Source: Pantoea sp. Eser (GTDB taxonomy: Bacteria; Pseudomonadota; Gammaproteobacteria; Enterobacterales; Enterobacteriaceae). Taken from it: a stretch of 64,000 nt of DNA. The notes beneath the pieces are model-generated. The model was not told the DNA's origin. It saw only the letters and a list, made by a program, of their open reading frames with translations, and did not search any database. Both the position numbers and the translations under genes were made by a program. The number at the start of each line of letters is the position of its first letter. The first letter of the stretch is position 1. Location: the NCBI GenBank assembly GCA_009830035.1, contig SZZY01000014.1, forward strand, positions 1 to 64,000, given 5' to 3'. This document shows, in pieces, positions 19,973-30,211 of this stretch.

Positions 19973-20554
19973 TTGGCAATGGCTGAACGATGGAAACTGC
20001 ACTGGCTGGAAGCGTCAGGCGACTTAAAGGATTATCAAACGGAGAATACCCGCCCGGCAGATCCTGTCAGCGGTTATGCCGCCACCGCGCCTCGACATTC
20101 TGGTTTAGTGCGCGCCGGCGGCTACGCCTATAGTGCAACGCTCTTTGGTCTGACCCTCGATCCGGCTAATCCCCATCTGGCGCAGACACTCAGCAGTGGT
20201 GCGCTGATGCGCACCATCCTGCACGAAGTGCATCACTGCTTGCGTATGGCTGGCGCGGGATACGGCTGGACGGCAGGTGACGCGCTGGTGAGTGAAGGGC
20301 TGGCAGGACAGTTTGTCTGCTGACTGCTGGATAATCCGGTCAGGCTGGCGACGCTGAATAGCCGTCCTTACGATCACGCCGCCTGGTTCTTTGGCAGCGA
20401 AACCTATCCACGCTGGTACGGTTACACTCTGGGCTATCAGCTGGTCGCCGCGTAGCGGGATCGGCTGGCGGATTTATCGCCGGAAAACTGGCTTAACGTG
20501 ACGGCGGAAGAGGTGATCGCTGCCGGGCTGAGCTGCGGGTTGATAACCCGCTGA
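19973..20554 (+). pseudogene. DUF2268-like putative zinc protease, two stops
   Basis: The frame contains a zinc-peptidase motif HEVHH in MRTILHEVHHCLRMAG, followed by GYGWTAGDALVSEGLAGQFV, typical of DUF2268 proteins. TGA at 20321-20323 and TAG near 20453 interrupt the same frame, which then runs on (LADLSPENWLNVTAEEVIAAG) to 20554. The start is uncertain: nothing clearly upstream, and the N-terminal part may be missing. The first 116 residues alone keep the HExxH motif but lack the remaining fold. Confidence 0.65.
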
Positions 20555-20564
20555 AGGCAAAAAA

Positions 20565-20586
20565 ATGCCGCAGAAATCTGCGGCAT
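20565..20586. terminator. Bidirectional terminator
   Basis: ATGCCGCAGA and TCTGCGGCAT form a perfect ten-pair stem with a two-base loop, an A-run on the left and a T-run on the right. It serves the plus-strand protease-like gene and the minus-strand alcohol dehydrogenase gene, which converge here. Confidence 0.9.
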
Positions 20587-20606
20587 CGATTTTTACAAGA
20601 CGATCA

Positions 20607-21476
20607 TCAGAAATCGGCTTTCAGCACCACACGGTAATTAGCTTTACCGGCACGCACGTGTTCCAGCGCTTTATTAATGTCTGACATCGTGAAGAACTCA
20701 ACCTGCGGCGCAATATCAGCACGCGAAGCCAGCTTCAGTAACGAACGCAGCTGACCCGGCGATCCGGTCGAAGAATCGGTTACCGCTTTGTCGCCCATAA
20801 CCAGGTCAAACGCACAGACCTGGAACGGTTTCATCACTGCACCGACGGTATGGAATTTACCTTTAGGCGCCAGCGCCGCGAAATACGGTTTCCAGTCAAG
20901 ATCGACCGATACGGTGTTGAGGATCAGATCGAAACGACCAGACTGCTGTTTCAACGCTTCAGCGTCACGGCTGTTAACCACTTCATCGGCGCCCATATCC
21001 AGAATCGATTGCTTCTTGTCTGGCGTTGAGCTGAAGGCCACCACTTCCGCACCCATTGCATGCAGAATTTTAATGGCGATGTGACCGAGACCACCGATAC
21101 CGATCACGCCAACCCGGCTGGTGGCGGTGATGTTGCTCATCAGCAGCGGACCGGCGGTGGTGACGTCCAGTTTCTCCGGCAGCGGGATCACCCATTGCCA
21201 GTCGTCACGCAGTTTCTCAGCAAAACCTTCCTTGTTTATGATGGTCGGGGTGCTGCCCTGCTGACAGTTAACCTGCTCACCATTAATACAGGCATCGCAG
21301 TGCTGACAGCTTTTCGCGGTCCAGCCAATGCCCACCCGCTGACCAATCGACAGGCCCTTGTTTTTAGCCGCGTCGCCCAGCGCAGATCCAGCCGGCATCC
21401 AGTGGCGGCTACAGCCTGACGCAATCATCCGCCGCCCTGATAGAACCGCTTCAGTCTGAATACCTGCGGAACGCAT
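20607..21476 (-). pseudogene. Zinc-dependent alcohol dehydrogenase, N-terminally truncated
   Basis: Most of an AdhC/YahK-type enzyme is present: [20 protein letters not shown] (structural zinc cysteines), [24 protein letters not shown] (NAD(P) motif) and [12 protein letters not shown] at the end. About 60 N-terminal residues, including the catalytic zinc ligands Cys and His, are replaced by unrelated sequence before GDAAKNKGL. Within the body, [10 protein letters not shown] lacks about nine residues (relatives read PLLCGG...PLLMSN), a deletion between two PLL-coding repeats. The remaining frame is open for 289 residues but cannot bind the catalytic zinc. It was a cytoplasmic aldehyde/alcohol reductase. 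Confidence 0.82.
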
Positions 21477-21536
21477 TAAGCAAAATGGCGAGGCCTGGCT
21501 ATGCTGAAAATAAAGGAAATTAAACAGGAGAGAATG

Positions 21537-21704
21537 ATGAAATTTTTCTACTTCGTTTCGCTTATTGCTTCAGCACTCTATTTATTGGCGTTCCTGCCTA
21601 AACTCCGAACCAAACGCGAGCCTATTGCCTACTGGGGATGCTGGACTTACCTCAGTGCTAATGCCATATTCTGGGCGATTTATGGCGTCCGGCACTATAT
21701 CTGA
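21537..21704 (+). CDS. Small membrane protein, two helices
   Basis: The ribosome site AGGAG precedes a double ATG (21534, 21537); the second has better spacing. The 55-residue product has two hydrophobic segments ([18 protein letters not shown] and [14 protein letters not shown]) around a basic loop (KLRTKREP), so both ends probably face the periplasm or both the cytoplasm. I do not recognise the family. Neighbours are unrelated pseudogenes. Confidence 0.5.
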   Translation: MKFFYFVSLIASALYLLAFLPKLRTKREPIAYWGCWTYLSANAIFWAIYGVRHYI

Positions 21705-21895
21705 CCCTCCAGACTAAGCTAAGCGGCAAACAGGCTAATCAGGTTGGCTATCAGATTGATCAGGCTGGAAAAGGAATCCGGCTTTTTTCAATTTTCCAGC
21801 GGCTGGCCGCTTCAGGTTTCTTCCGGTCTACCGCTCCAGGCTATTCCTCTAAACTATCCCGCCTGATTGCCGGTCCGGCTGAGGGAGGCTGCCTG

Positions 21896-22667
21896 CTAAC
21901 GTGGCGGAACAGCGGCAGGCGAGGCATTAATCGCGGCCTTAATCTGCCGGTCATAATGACTCTCCAATACTCTGAAGGTATCCTGCGCTTTAATCTGGTA
22001 AAGCGCGTCGGAGGGATGAATACAATCTGGCGACATCAGCGTCTGCCAGTTTTTAATTTGCTGAATGCGCTGATACTGAGCGACCAGCGGCACATTTTCA
22101 TCCCGCGTCAGGCTATCGATCTGCGCAACATAGGGCGCAGCGTTCCATTTTTCCGCCCGGCTGCATAACAGATGAGGCTCCTGAACAATCACCGCTTTTC
22201 CATACTGCTACACCACGCGAATCAGTTCAGACATGATCGCCCGATATTGCAGCGGGCTGACGATGTAGTCAGGCTCTATGTCTTTGAAGTGATAGTGGCG
22301 GGCGTCGTTGGTGGCAAAATTGAGCAGGATAAGATCCGCTGGCGAGGCGGCCATCTCTTCACGCCAGGTTTTGTTGTTGCGGTAAAAATTGCGCCTGTGC
22401 AGCAGATCCTTCGACTGCGCACCTTTTAATGATCTCAACCTCAGCGCCATATCTGGCCTTCAGCATCTGGCTCAATTGTGCAATTTCGTTATTGGGTGTG
22501 AGAGTCGCCCGCAATTTCCCGTTGGTTCTGACTGCCATCGCGCCTTTGGTGCTGGAGCCGCCATAGGCTTCAATAATAAATTTATCATCCTGCTGACTGG
22601 CAAGCGAAACGTCCGCAGATAAACAGAACGCGATAAAAACAAGCAGATGACAAAACAGGTTTTTCAT
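21896..22667 (-). pseudogene. SGNH/GDSL-type secreted hydrolase, frameshift and amber
   Basis: ATG 22667 starts a Sec signal peptide (MKNLFCHLLVFIAFCLSADVSLA). The catalytic block reads IEAYGGSSTKG (Ser block), then after a frameshift near 22400, ASPADLILLNFATNDARHY (Asn block) and DCIHPSDALY (Asp/His block). A TAG at 22210-22208 interrupts RVV*QYGKAVIVQEPH. All three SGNH blocks survive in pieces, so the lesions are recent. Likely a periplasmic esterase or lipase-like enzyme; substrate unknown. Confidence 0.75.
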
Positions 22668-23212
22668 TGGGCATAACTCTGGCAAGGCGAATAGAAAAAG
22701 ATTATCAGCCAGAATTCATCCGCTGCAAAATTATTTTGCTGTGCCGCCGCTGTGTTATCCCGCTGAAGTCGGTACTGCGTGGAAAAAATCGCCAATAAGC
22801 GAAACCCGTGGCAATGATTGATTATCTCTTTCTATATCCGGCAGCGAAAAAAAAAGCCGCTCCGGCGGCGAATAAACATCAGTAGAATGCTTACGCACTG
22901 CTTATTTTTCAATCTTCAGTTAAGCGAAGCTTTATCCGGTTCGCGGTTTACCAGGCGACCGGTTGCCCGTACAGCAAGGGTTCAGCTAGGAAGGGCGATT
23001 AAAACCCGCAGCAGCACGATTTTTTCTGATAAAAAAGTGGCGCTAAAAAATGGCCAGGCCGGTCTATCATAATTTATCGATAAACAACAAGGGCATGCTG
23101 GCGGAATTATGAAAAGCGTGGCGCAACATGTTAATTAAACTTCAGAGTGATATTCTGCCGCTGTTCCGTCACTTCACACACTATAACTTCGTCATTTATT
23201 AAGGTAATAAAA

Positions 23213-23968
23213 ATGACCACACCCGCTTTTTTATCGAGCCGAAATATCGGCCTCGATTTTCTGCGCGCTATCCTTATCCTTGAAGGTGTTTCATATCATG
23301 CCGCCCGTAGCCTGCCCTTTCCGCTGTGGCTGGCAGCGCTGATAGTCGCTGCTAACAGTCTGTTTGTGGTGAAATTCGCGGTTAAAGATCTGGGCGAGCT
23401 GATTACCTTAATTTCGGTGACGGCACGTTTATGCGTTTATTATGCAGCCGGCTATGCGCTTTATCTTAATCGTGATGCAATTCCGCAATTAGCGAAACAT
23501 CCGCTGCTGAATACGGCTGTTATGACACTGCTGGCGATAATCTGTTACATCGCTTTCTTCCTGACGATGAAATTTAATCTGCAGGGCGTAGCGAAATACA
23601 TTCCGGTACTGCTTAGCAGTGTCTTCTCGGTGATCTTTTCCTATTGGGTGATCTTCTTTTTTTTTGAGAAGCTACGCATGAAAGAGAGCCGCATCGTGAA
23701 CACGGTAGTTGATTCCGCACTGGTGGTTTATATTCTTCACTACCCTATCGCGATTGGCTTTGCTTGGCTGCTCGACGATTACCTGCCGGACAATTATCCC
23801 GTCAGCTATGTTCTGATAGTAACGGCTATTGCTTCAGGACTGAGTGCCCTCTGCTATATGGTCATTAAGCGTAACAGTTTCCTGTCGACACTTTTTGGCC
23901 TGAAAGCGAAGCCGGCAAAAGCGCTGGCGTCGGTCAGCCAAGAGTACGCTGTTGCGGCGCGCCGATAG
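23213..23968 (+). pseudogene. Acyltransferase family 3 membrane protein, internally deleted
   Basis: From ATG 23213: SSRNIGLDFLRAILILEGVSYHAARSL is the family start with the catalytic-region His. Directly after FPLWLAALIVA the frame is in the second half of the protein, with about seven hydrophobic segments and HYPIAIGFAWLLDD near the end. Members have about 380 residues and ten helices; here 251 remain, so roughly 100 are deleted in frame. It ends in TAG. Such proteins add acyl or succinyl groups to periplasmic glycans or lipids. The frame is open but the deletion probably abolishes function. Confidence 0.65.
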
Positions 23969-24202
23969 ATAATAGCGCAGCAATAATACCGTTAATATGC
24001 TGTACTCCCTCGCTCCGTTTATTCCGCTGATGGAGCAATCCTGCGCCAGCATTGCCTGCCGATAAAAAACACCTGCAAATGACGTCGCTGCCCGGAAACA
24101 TTTTGAGAAAAATTTTCAGTAAATAATGCGCTGAATCCACCCTGAGAGGGTTATTTCTGTACCAGGCTTACAAAAATAACAATACAGACCCTGTGGAGCA
24201 TT

Positions 24203-26526
24203 ATGAAAGAGCAAAATCGCACAACCGGGATCGCCCCTTACGGTGGCGCAGAAGGCGGCTGGGGCGCACTGAAAGCGGTTGCCGATGCCATTCGCGGTCA
24301 GATTTCAGTCAAGCAGGATGTGATGGCCCTGTTCAAAGTTAACCAGCCTCAGGGCTTTGACTGTCCGGGATGCGCCTGGCCCGATCCTCAACATGCCTCT
24401 TCGTTTGAATTTTGTGAAAACGGTGCGAAAGCGGTGTCGTGGGAAGCGACCAGCAAACGCACCACGCCAGAATTCTTTACCGCGCATACGGTCACTGAGT
24501 TATGGCAGCGCAGCGCATTGCACCTTGAAGGCAAAGGGCGACTGATGCACCCGATGAAGTACGATGCGGCCAGCGACACCTATCAGCCGATCGCATGGGA
24601 GACCGCGTTCAAAGAGATAGGCGAACATCTTCGCGGTTATGACGACCCTGACAGCGTGGAGTTTCACACCTCGGGTCGCGCCTCCAACGAAGCGGCTTTC
24701 CTGTGGCAGCTGTTTGCCCGCGAACGCGAATATGGCACCAACAATTTTCCCGACTGTTCCAACATGTGCCATGAACCGACCAGCGTCGGGTTGCCGGAAT
24801 CGATTGGCGTCGGCAAAGGCACGGTAGAACTGGAGGATTTTGACCATTGCGATCTGGTGTTATGTATTGGTCATAACCCTGGCACCAACCATCCCCGCAT
24901 GCTCGGCACCTTGCGAGAAGTCGCAAAACGCGGTGCGACCATCGTGGCGATCAACCCCTTGCGGGAGCGTGGGCTTGAACGTTTTACCTCGCCCCAGAGT
25001 CCGATTGAAATGCTGTCTCTCAGCTCGACCGAGCTGGCATCGACCTATTACAAAGTGCGGGTCGGCGGCGATGCTGAAAGGCGTCATGAAAATCCTGCTG
25101 TCGATGCATCAGGAGGCGCTGAGCAACGGCGAACCCGGAGTGATTGATAAAGCCTTTATTAATCAACACACTGAAGGATTCGAGGCTCTGAAGGCCGATC
25201 TGGAGAGCACTGACTGGCAGCACATCCTGAAGGTGTCGGGCATGGCGCGCGAAGAGATCCAGCACATCGCCCGGCTCTATGCTAGCGCTGAGCGCACCAT
25301 TATCTGTTAGGCATGGGCATTACCCAGCACCAGCATGGCACCCAGAATGTGCAGCAGATTGCCAATCTGCTGCTGTTACGCGGCAACATCGGTAAACCCG
25401 GTGCCGGCATTTGTCCGCTGCGTGGCCACTCCAATGTGCAGGGCGACCGCACCGTGGGTATTACCGAGATCCCGCCGCAGTCGCTTCTCGACAATCTGGA
25501 ACGCGTTTTTGGCTTCCGTCCGCCGCAGAAACACGGCCACGGTGCCATTCAGGCGATACAGGCGATGCGTGACGGTAAAGCTAAAGCGCTGCTCTGTCTG
25601 GCGGTAACCTGGCGGAGGCCATTTCCGATCCTCAGGTGACGTTCCCGGCGATGCTTAACCTCGACCTAGTGGTGCATATGGCCACCAAGCTCAATCGCTC
25701 ACACCTGCTGCTGGGCAAACATAACTACCTGCTGCCGGTACTCGGCCGCACCGAAACCGATGTTCAGGCTAGCGGCGCGCAAAGCGTGACGGTGGAAGAT
25801 TCGATGCCGATGGTGCATGCCTCGCGTGGCTCACTGGAACCGGCTTCACCGCACCTGAAATCTGAACCGGCGCTGGTGGCCGCGCTGGCTCAGGCCACGC
25901 TGCCGGACAGCGTGGTGGACTGGGGCACCATGGCGACCGATTACAACCGCATCCGTGATGCGATTGAAGCCGTGTTCCCGGCGTTTGAAAACTTCAATCA
26001 GCGGGTGAAAAAACCGGGCGGCTTCCGGCTCTATAATGCCGCGTCGGAACGCTTGTGGAATACGCCATCCGGCCGGGCGCAATTTAAGGTGATGCAGGGG
26101 ATTAATGAAGATCCGCGTTCGCTGAAGTGCCATGATTTGGTGCTGACCACGCTGCGCAGCCACGACCAGTACAACACCACGTTATACGGCCTGAACGACC
26201 GTTATCGTGGCGTGACCGGCCGCCGTGACGTGCTGTTTATCAATGCCGAAGAGGCGGAGAAACGTCAGCTGCGCGTCGGCGATCGGGTCGATTTAATGGC
26301 GCTCGATCCGGACGGTAATCCGACCTCACGTCAGATGAAAAACCTGACGATTGTGATTATCGATATGGCTCCCGGTTCAGTCGGCGCTTACTACCCTGAA
26401 GCTAACGTGATGGTGCCGCTCGATAGCCATGATACGCAGAGCGGTATTCCAGCCTATAAAAGCATCCCGGTAGCGATGACAAAGGTAACCGACGAGACGA
26501 CAACCACGTCGGGCGTACTGCGTTAA
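24203..26526 (+). pseudogene. ydeP: FdhF/YdeP-family molybdopterin oxidoreductase, three frameshifts
   Basis: ATG 24203 begins a protein close to E. coli Yde[19 protein letters not shown], the cluster motif [11 protein letters not shown] ... [26 protein letters not shown], and the C-terminal VGAYYPEANVMVPLDS. Frameshifts lie near 25068, at about 25310 (one base lost in the Tyr-Gly codons of CYGMGITQ) and near 25610 ([15 protein letters not shown] split). Otherwise it is full length, about 770 residues. YdeP has been linked to acid resistance in E. coli. It precedes oxalate decarboxylase, separated by a strong terminator, so they were not one transcript. A formate-oxidising partner role is possible but unproven. 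Confidence 0.88.
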
Positions 26527-26559
26527 ATCTTCGAACTGACGTCGCGCAGTAACAGCAGA

Positions 26560-26588
26560 GGTTGCCTGAGAGTCAGGCAACCTTTTTT
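26560..26588 (+). terminator. Rho-independent terminator after the ydeP-type gene
   Basis: GGTTGCCTGA and TCAGGCAACC form a ten-pair stem with a three-base loop followed by six T. Confidence 0.93.
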
Positions 26589-26964
26589 ACGAGCGCTGTT
26601 TCACCGTCGGCCTGCCGATTGAAAACAATGACCAGCAGGCTAAGATATAAATTTTATTTATACTATACGTAACTTTTTATTTCGTCTGTAATGCTTACTA
26701 CTTCTTCAACCGCCGTTAAAAGCACGCCTGCCTTTTAGGCATTGAGTGCCTTTCTTAAGGCGATTTTCCGGCTGAAATTATACCCTCATTCAACGTGCAC
26801 CATTCTTCTGATCATCCAGCAACGCATCAACACGGCTTATCAGTTTATTGCCACAGCTACAAAGTTACAAGTTTGTTAAACGTCAGCTTTCTTCTCTGTT
26901 TATAACGGATAGGCAGCACCCATTACCCCTCTCTACTCTTTTTACAGCTGAAGGAAGATTGCCG

Positions 26965-28188
26965 ATGACAACGTTAAGCAGACGACGCTTTATGGCTTTT
27001 GCCGCCGGTGGCACGGTGGCGCTGGCCGCGGGTCAGGTTCATGCCCATGATAATCAGGTCAGGACCTATCCGGCCGGTGCCAAACCTGGCGGGCGCGATC
27101 CCGGCCCGCATGACCCGATCCGCGAAGCAGAAAATCCCGACCTGGTTGATCCGCCCGCGACCGACAGCGGCACCTTACCCAACCTGCGTTACAGTTTCAG
27201 CGATGCGCATGTGCGTAAAGGCAGCGGCGGCTGGACGCGACAGGTGACACAACGCGAGTTAGGCATCTCCACCACCATTGCCGGGGTCGACATGCGCCTC
27301 AACGCCGGCGGGATCCGCGAGCTGCACTGGCACAAACAAGCGGAATGGGCCTACATGACCTACGGAACGGCGCGAGTGACCGCCTTTGATACCCACGGCG
27401 GCTGGTTTGTTGATGATATCGGCGTCGGTGATTTGTGGTACTTCCCGCCCGGCGTACCGCACTCCATTCAGGGGCTGGGACCGGATGGCTGTGAATTTTT
27501 GCTGGCCTTTGACGATGGTGGTTTTGATGAGGAGAGCACCTTTTTGCTATCTGACTGGTTTAAGCACATTCCGCCCGAGATCCTCGCCAAAAACTTTCAG
27601 GTCCCGGTTTCTGTCTTCTCTCAGCTGCCGTCGCCGTCAGATGAATATATTTTCGCCGCTACGCCGCCTGACCGCGCCGCCTCCGACAGCGTTCAGGGCG
27701 GCACCCGATCCCCCCTGCGTTTTACCCACCGGATGCTGGCTCAGGATCCGTTAAAGGCACCTGGCGGAACGGTGCGGATTACTGACACCTCTAACTTTCC
27801 GATAGCCAGACAGGTGGCCGCGGCGCTGGTCGAAATTGAACCCGGCGGACTGCGCGAACTGCACTGGCATCCGAATAATGACGAATGGCAATACTATCTG
27901 GAAGGCGAGGGCAGGATGGGCGTATTCGCCTCGTCGGGTCAGGCCCGCACCTTTGATTATCGCGCCGGTGATGTCGGCTACGTACCGTTCGCCATGGGCC
28001 ATTACATCGAAAATACCGGCAAGGGTCCGTTACGCTTCCTTGAACTGTTTAAGAGCGACTATTACGCCGATATCTCGCTCAACCAGTGGCTGGCCAGTAC
28101 GCCTCCGGAGCTGGTTAAGCAGCATCTGCATCTGGACGATACCTTTATGGCGGCGCTGTCGAAGCGTAAACGCCCGGTCGTCGGGTAA
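26965..28188 (+). CDS. oxdC: Tat-exported oxalate decarboxylase (bicupin)
   Basis: ATG 26965 has AAGGAAG upstream; a longer frame begins at 26848 but lacks a site. The N-terminus has a twin-arginine signal (LSRRRFMAFAAGG, cleavage after VHA), so the enzyme is exported folded. Two cupin domains carry complete Mn sites: His121, His123, Glu128, His166 and His300, His302, Glu307, His346. The lid segment DEEST (188-192) keeps the Glu that in Bacillus OxdC (SENST loop) makes the enzyme a decarboxylase rather than an oxidase. Reaction: oxalate plus H+ to formate plus CO2, which consumes acid. The gene (407 residues) is undamaged with its own terminator. Formate could feed the dehydrogenase at 1-2154. 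Confidence 0.93.
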   Translation: MTTLSRRRFMAFAAGGTVALAAGQVHAHDNQVRTYPAGAKPGGRDPGPHDPIREAENPDLVDPPATDSGTLPNLRYSFSDAHVRKGSGGWTRQVTQRELGISTTIAGVDMRLNAGGIRELHWHKQAEWAYMTYGTARVTAFDTHGGWFVDDIGVGDLWYFPPGVPHSIQGLGPDGCEFLLAFDDGGFDEESTFLLSDWFKHIPPEILAKNFQVPVSVFSQLPSPSDEYIFAATPPDRAASDSVQGGTRSPLRFTHRMLAQDPLKAPGGTVRITDTSNFPIARQVAAALVEIEPGGLRELHWHPNNDEWQYYLEGEGRMGVFASSGQARTFDYRAGDVGYVPFAMGHYIENTGKGPLRFLELFKSDYYADISLNQWLASTPPELVKQHLHLDDTFMAALSKRKRPVVG

Positions 28189-28194
28189 ACGCAG

Positions 28195-28212
28195 TGGCCG
28201 GATTTCCGGCCA
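28195..28212 (+). terminator. Hairpin after oxalate decarboxylase
   Basis: TGGCCGG and CCGGCCA pair around ATTT seven bases after the stop; no T-run follows. Confidence 0.6.
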
Positions 28213-28455
28213 TTATCAACCGTGTCTGCGCGGTCGTTGCCTGTTGCAACCCACACCAGCGTCTCCTTTCACCGGTTTCACCCGTCCCGCCGCTGCCTGC
28301 GGTTATCACTGCATAAAGCATTTGTCGTAAAGCCACCACAGCGGCAGAGTCATCTACACTACACGCCTGCGCATCCTGTGAAAGTTCGCGGTTTATCACG
28401 CACGTTCTGGTCTTATTTCTTGTGCTGACATTCAGCGCTCAAAGGGAAGATTGCT

Positions 28456-29571
28456 ATGTTTCACCTGATTTTCAGCTTACCCAGCTGGTACGTTATTGCG
28501 CGCGTCATTGTTCCCTTATCCCTGCCGCTGGTGGTCAAAATTCTGTTGTCCCTGCTGGTGCTGCTGGCCTCACAGTATCTGCTGGTCAGCCGCTTTACCT
28601 CGGGCGGCATTTTCTCGGCTGAGATGCCGCAGATCGTTATCATTCTGTTTAACTGGGCTTTCAGCACCGTGCTGTTTCTGGCGCTGACCCAGATGCTGAT
28701 TGATGCTGTGGCACTGGTTGCCCTGCTGCTGCGTCATCCGCTGGAACTGGTGCCCGGCGTGCGCTATCTGGCGGTACTGTTCGCCATGGGACTGGCTACC
28801 GTCGGCGTTCACCAGGCGATACGGGTGCCGCCAGTAAAAGACGTGACGCTGGTGATCCCTGACCTGCCGGCGGAATTCAACGGCTATCAGCTGTTACAGC
28901 TGACAGATTTACATATCACTCGCCTGTTTAATGCGACGTGGAGTGCAGCCACGTTGGCGAAGGCGATGACGCTGGGGGTTGACCTTATCGTGTTGACCGG
29001 GGATGTCATTGATGGCAGCCTTGAACACCGGCGCGACAACGTTGCCCCGCTGCGCGGCCTGCAGGCACCTGATGGGGTATGGGCAATCACCGGTAATTAT
29101 GAATATTTCTTTCATCAGGCGATCTGGACTGAACATCTGGCTTCACTGGGGCTTCAGCCGCTGCTCAACAGCCATACGGTGATCCAGCGCGGAGCGGCGA
29201 AGCTGGTGGTGGCAGGTTTGCCCGACGCATCAGCACCGGCCAGACAGGCGCAGGGACCCGATCTGGCCGAAGCGCTGGAGCATGCGCCCGCCAATGTGCC
29301 GGTGATCCTGCTGGATCACCAGCCACGTAATGCCCGCCATAACGCCGCGATGGGCGTTGATCTGCAGCTTTCGGGTCATACCCACGGCGGCCTGATCGCC
29401 GGGCTGGACCGGCTGTTTGCAAAACCCAACGGCGGATTTGTTTCCGGGCTCTATCAGGTGGACGGAATGCAGATATACGTAAATAACGGCACCGCGCTCT
29501 GGCCGGGCATGGCAGTCCGGTTGGGCCGGCCGTCAGAACTGACCCGCATTACGCTCAGACGGCAACCCTGA
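28456..29571 (+). CDS. Membrane-anchored metallophosphoesterase
   Basis: ATG 28456 follows GGGAAG. The first 130 residues hold about four hydrophobic segments, then a calcineurin-like phosphoesterase domain: LLQLTDLHIT, IVLTGDVIDG, GNYEYF, LLDHQPRNA and LSGHTHGG. The GNHE motif reads GNYE, so the usual active-site His is Tyr; the Asn ligand remains. This is the YaeI/YkuE-like group; YaeI-like enzymes act on phospholipid-type substrates, but the substrate here is unknown. The 371-residue frame is intact. The His to Tyr change may be a natural variant or a damaging mutation. Confidence 0.85.
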   Translation: MFHLIFSLPSWYVIARVIVPLSLPLVVKILLSLLVLLASQYLLVSRFTSGGIFSAEMPQIVIILFNWAFSTVLFLALTQMLIDAVALVALLLRHPLELVPGVRYLAVLFAMGLATVGVHQAIRVPPVKDVTLVIPDLPAEFNGYQLLQLTDLHITRLFNATWSAATLAKAMTLGVDLIVLTGDVIDGSLEHRRDNVAPLRGLQAPDGVWAITGNYEYFFHQAIWTEHLASLGLQPLLNSHTVIQRGAAKLVVAGLPDASAPARQAQGPDLAEALEHAPANVPVILLDHQPRNARHNAAMGVDLQLSGHTHGGLIAGLDRLFAKPNGGFVSGLYQVDGMQIYVNNGTALWPGMAVRLGRPSELTRITLRRQP

Positions 29572-29624
29572 TGCACCCGGCCGGGTCCTGCGGGACACGT
29601 CCGGAGCAGGTCCGGCCAGAGTGA

Positions 29625-30080
29625 TTAGCCGCCTTTCACCACCTGTACACGGTGGCAATCTTCCGGCCCCAGCGGCTCTCCACTGGCGGATATCACGGCC
29701 AGTGGCTGCAACGGCTGTTGGTCCCTGTTATCTATCAGTACCGAATGGGTCTCGCCAGGGGTGAACATATTCTGCTCACCCCACTGACGCATCGCCACGA
29801 TAATCGGGAACAGCGCGCGTCCGCGTTCTGTCAGTACATATTCGCTGTAGGCACTGCCGTCAGAGGCGGGCCGCAGATCAAACACCCCCAGCTCCACCAG
29901 CAATTTCAGGCGTGCAGCCAGGATATTTTTCGCCAGCCCGAGGTTTTTCTGAAACTCACTGAAACGGCAGACGTCGTCGAAAGCCTCGCGAACGATCAGC
30001 AAACACCAGCGCTCACCCACTGCTTCCAGGGTGCGGGCTACCGGACATTCACTGTTTAACAATGCGGATTGCTTCGCCAT
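29625..30080 (-). CDS. HxlR-family transcriptional regulator
   Basis: An intact winged-helix protein of 151 residues from ATG 30080. It has the HxlR pattern: ECPVARTLEAVGERWCLLIVRE, FSEFQKNLGLAKNILAARLKLLVE, SAYSEYVLTERGRAL. Cys12 near the start is the residue often redox- or electrophile-sensitive in this family. It is divergent from an MFS transporter gene, and a 33-bp dyad (30168-30200) sits in the gap; the family usually represses such a neighbour. The regulator is intact while its presumed targets (MFS, EamA, MBL genes) are broken. Confidence 0.88.
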   Translation of the reverse strand: MAKQSALLNSECPVARTLEAVGERWCLLIVREAFDDVCRFSEFQKNLGLAKNILAARLKLLVELGVFDLRPASDGSAYSEYVLTERGRALFPIIVAMRQWGEQNMFTPGETHSVLIDNRDQQPLQPLAVISASGEPLGPEDCHRVQVVKGG

Positions 30081-30167
30081 CTTCTCTCCTGCTCTGTTCT
30101 GCTCACGCCTGAGTATACCTTAGCGTCGCAATCTGGTTGCTAAAAAAAACCAAAGCCGTTAATAATG

Positions 30168-30200
30168 GCTAATCTGGTTTTAATTCGAAACCAGATTAGC
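30168..30200. promoter_or_regulatory. Palindromic operator of the HxlR/MFS divergent pair
   Basis: Perfect 13-bp arms GCTAATCTGGTTT (30168-30180) and AAACCAGATTAGC (30188-30200) flank a 7-bp spacer. The right arm touches the AGGAAG ribosome site of the MFS gene. A further half-site, GCAATCTGGTTGC, lies at about 30128-30140. Position and symmetry fit the HxlR dimer; binding is inferred. Confidence 0.75.
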
Positions 30201-30211
30201 AGGAAGTATAA

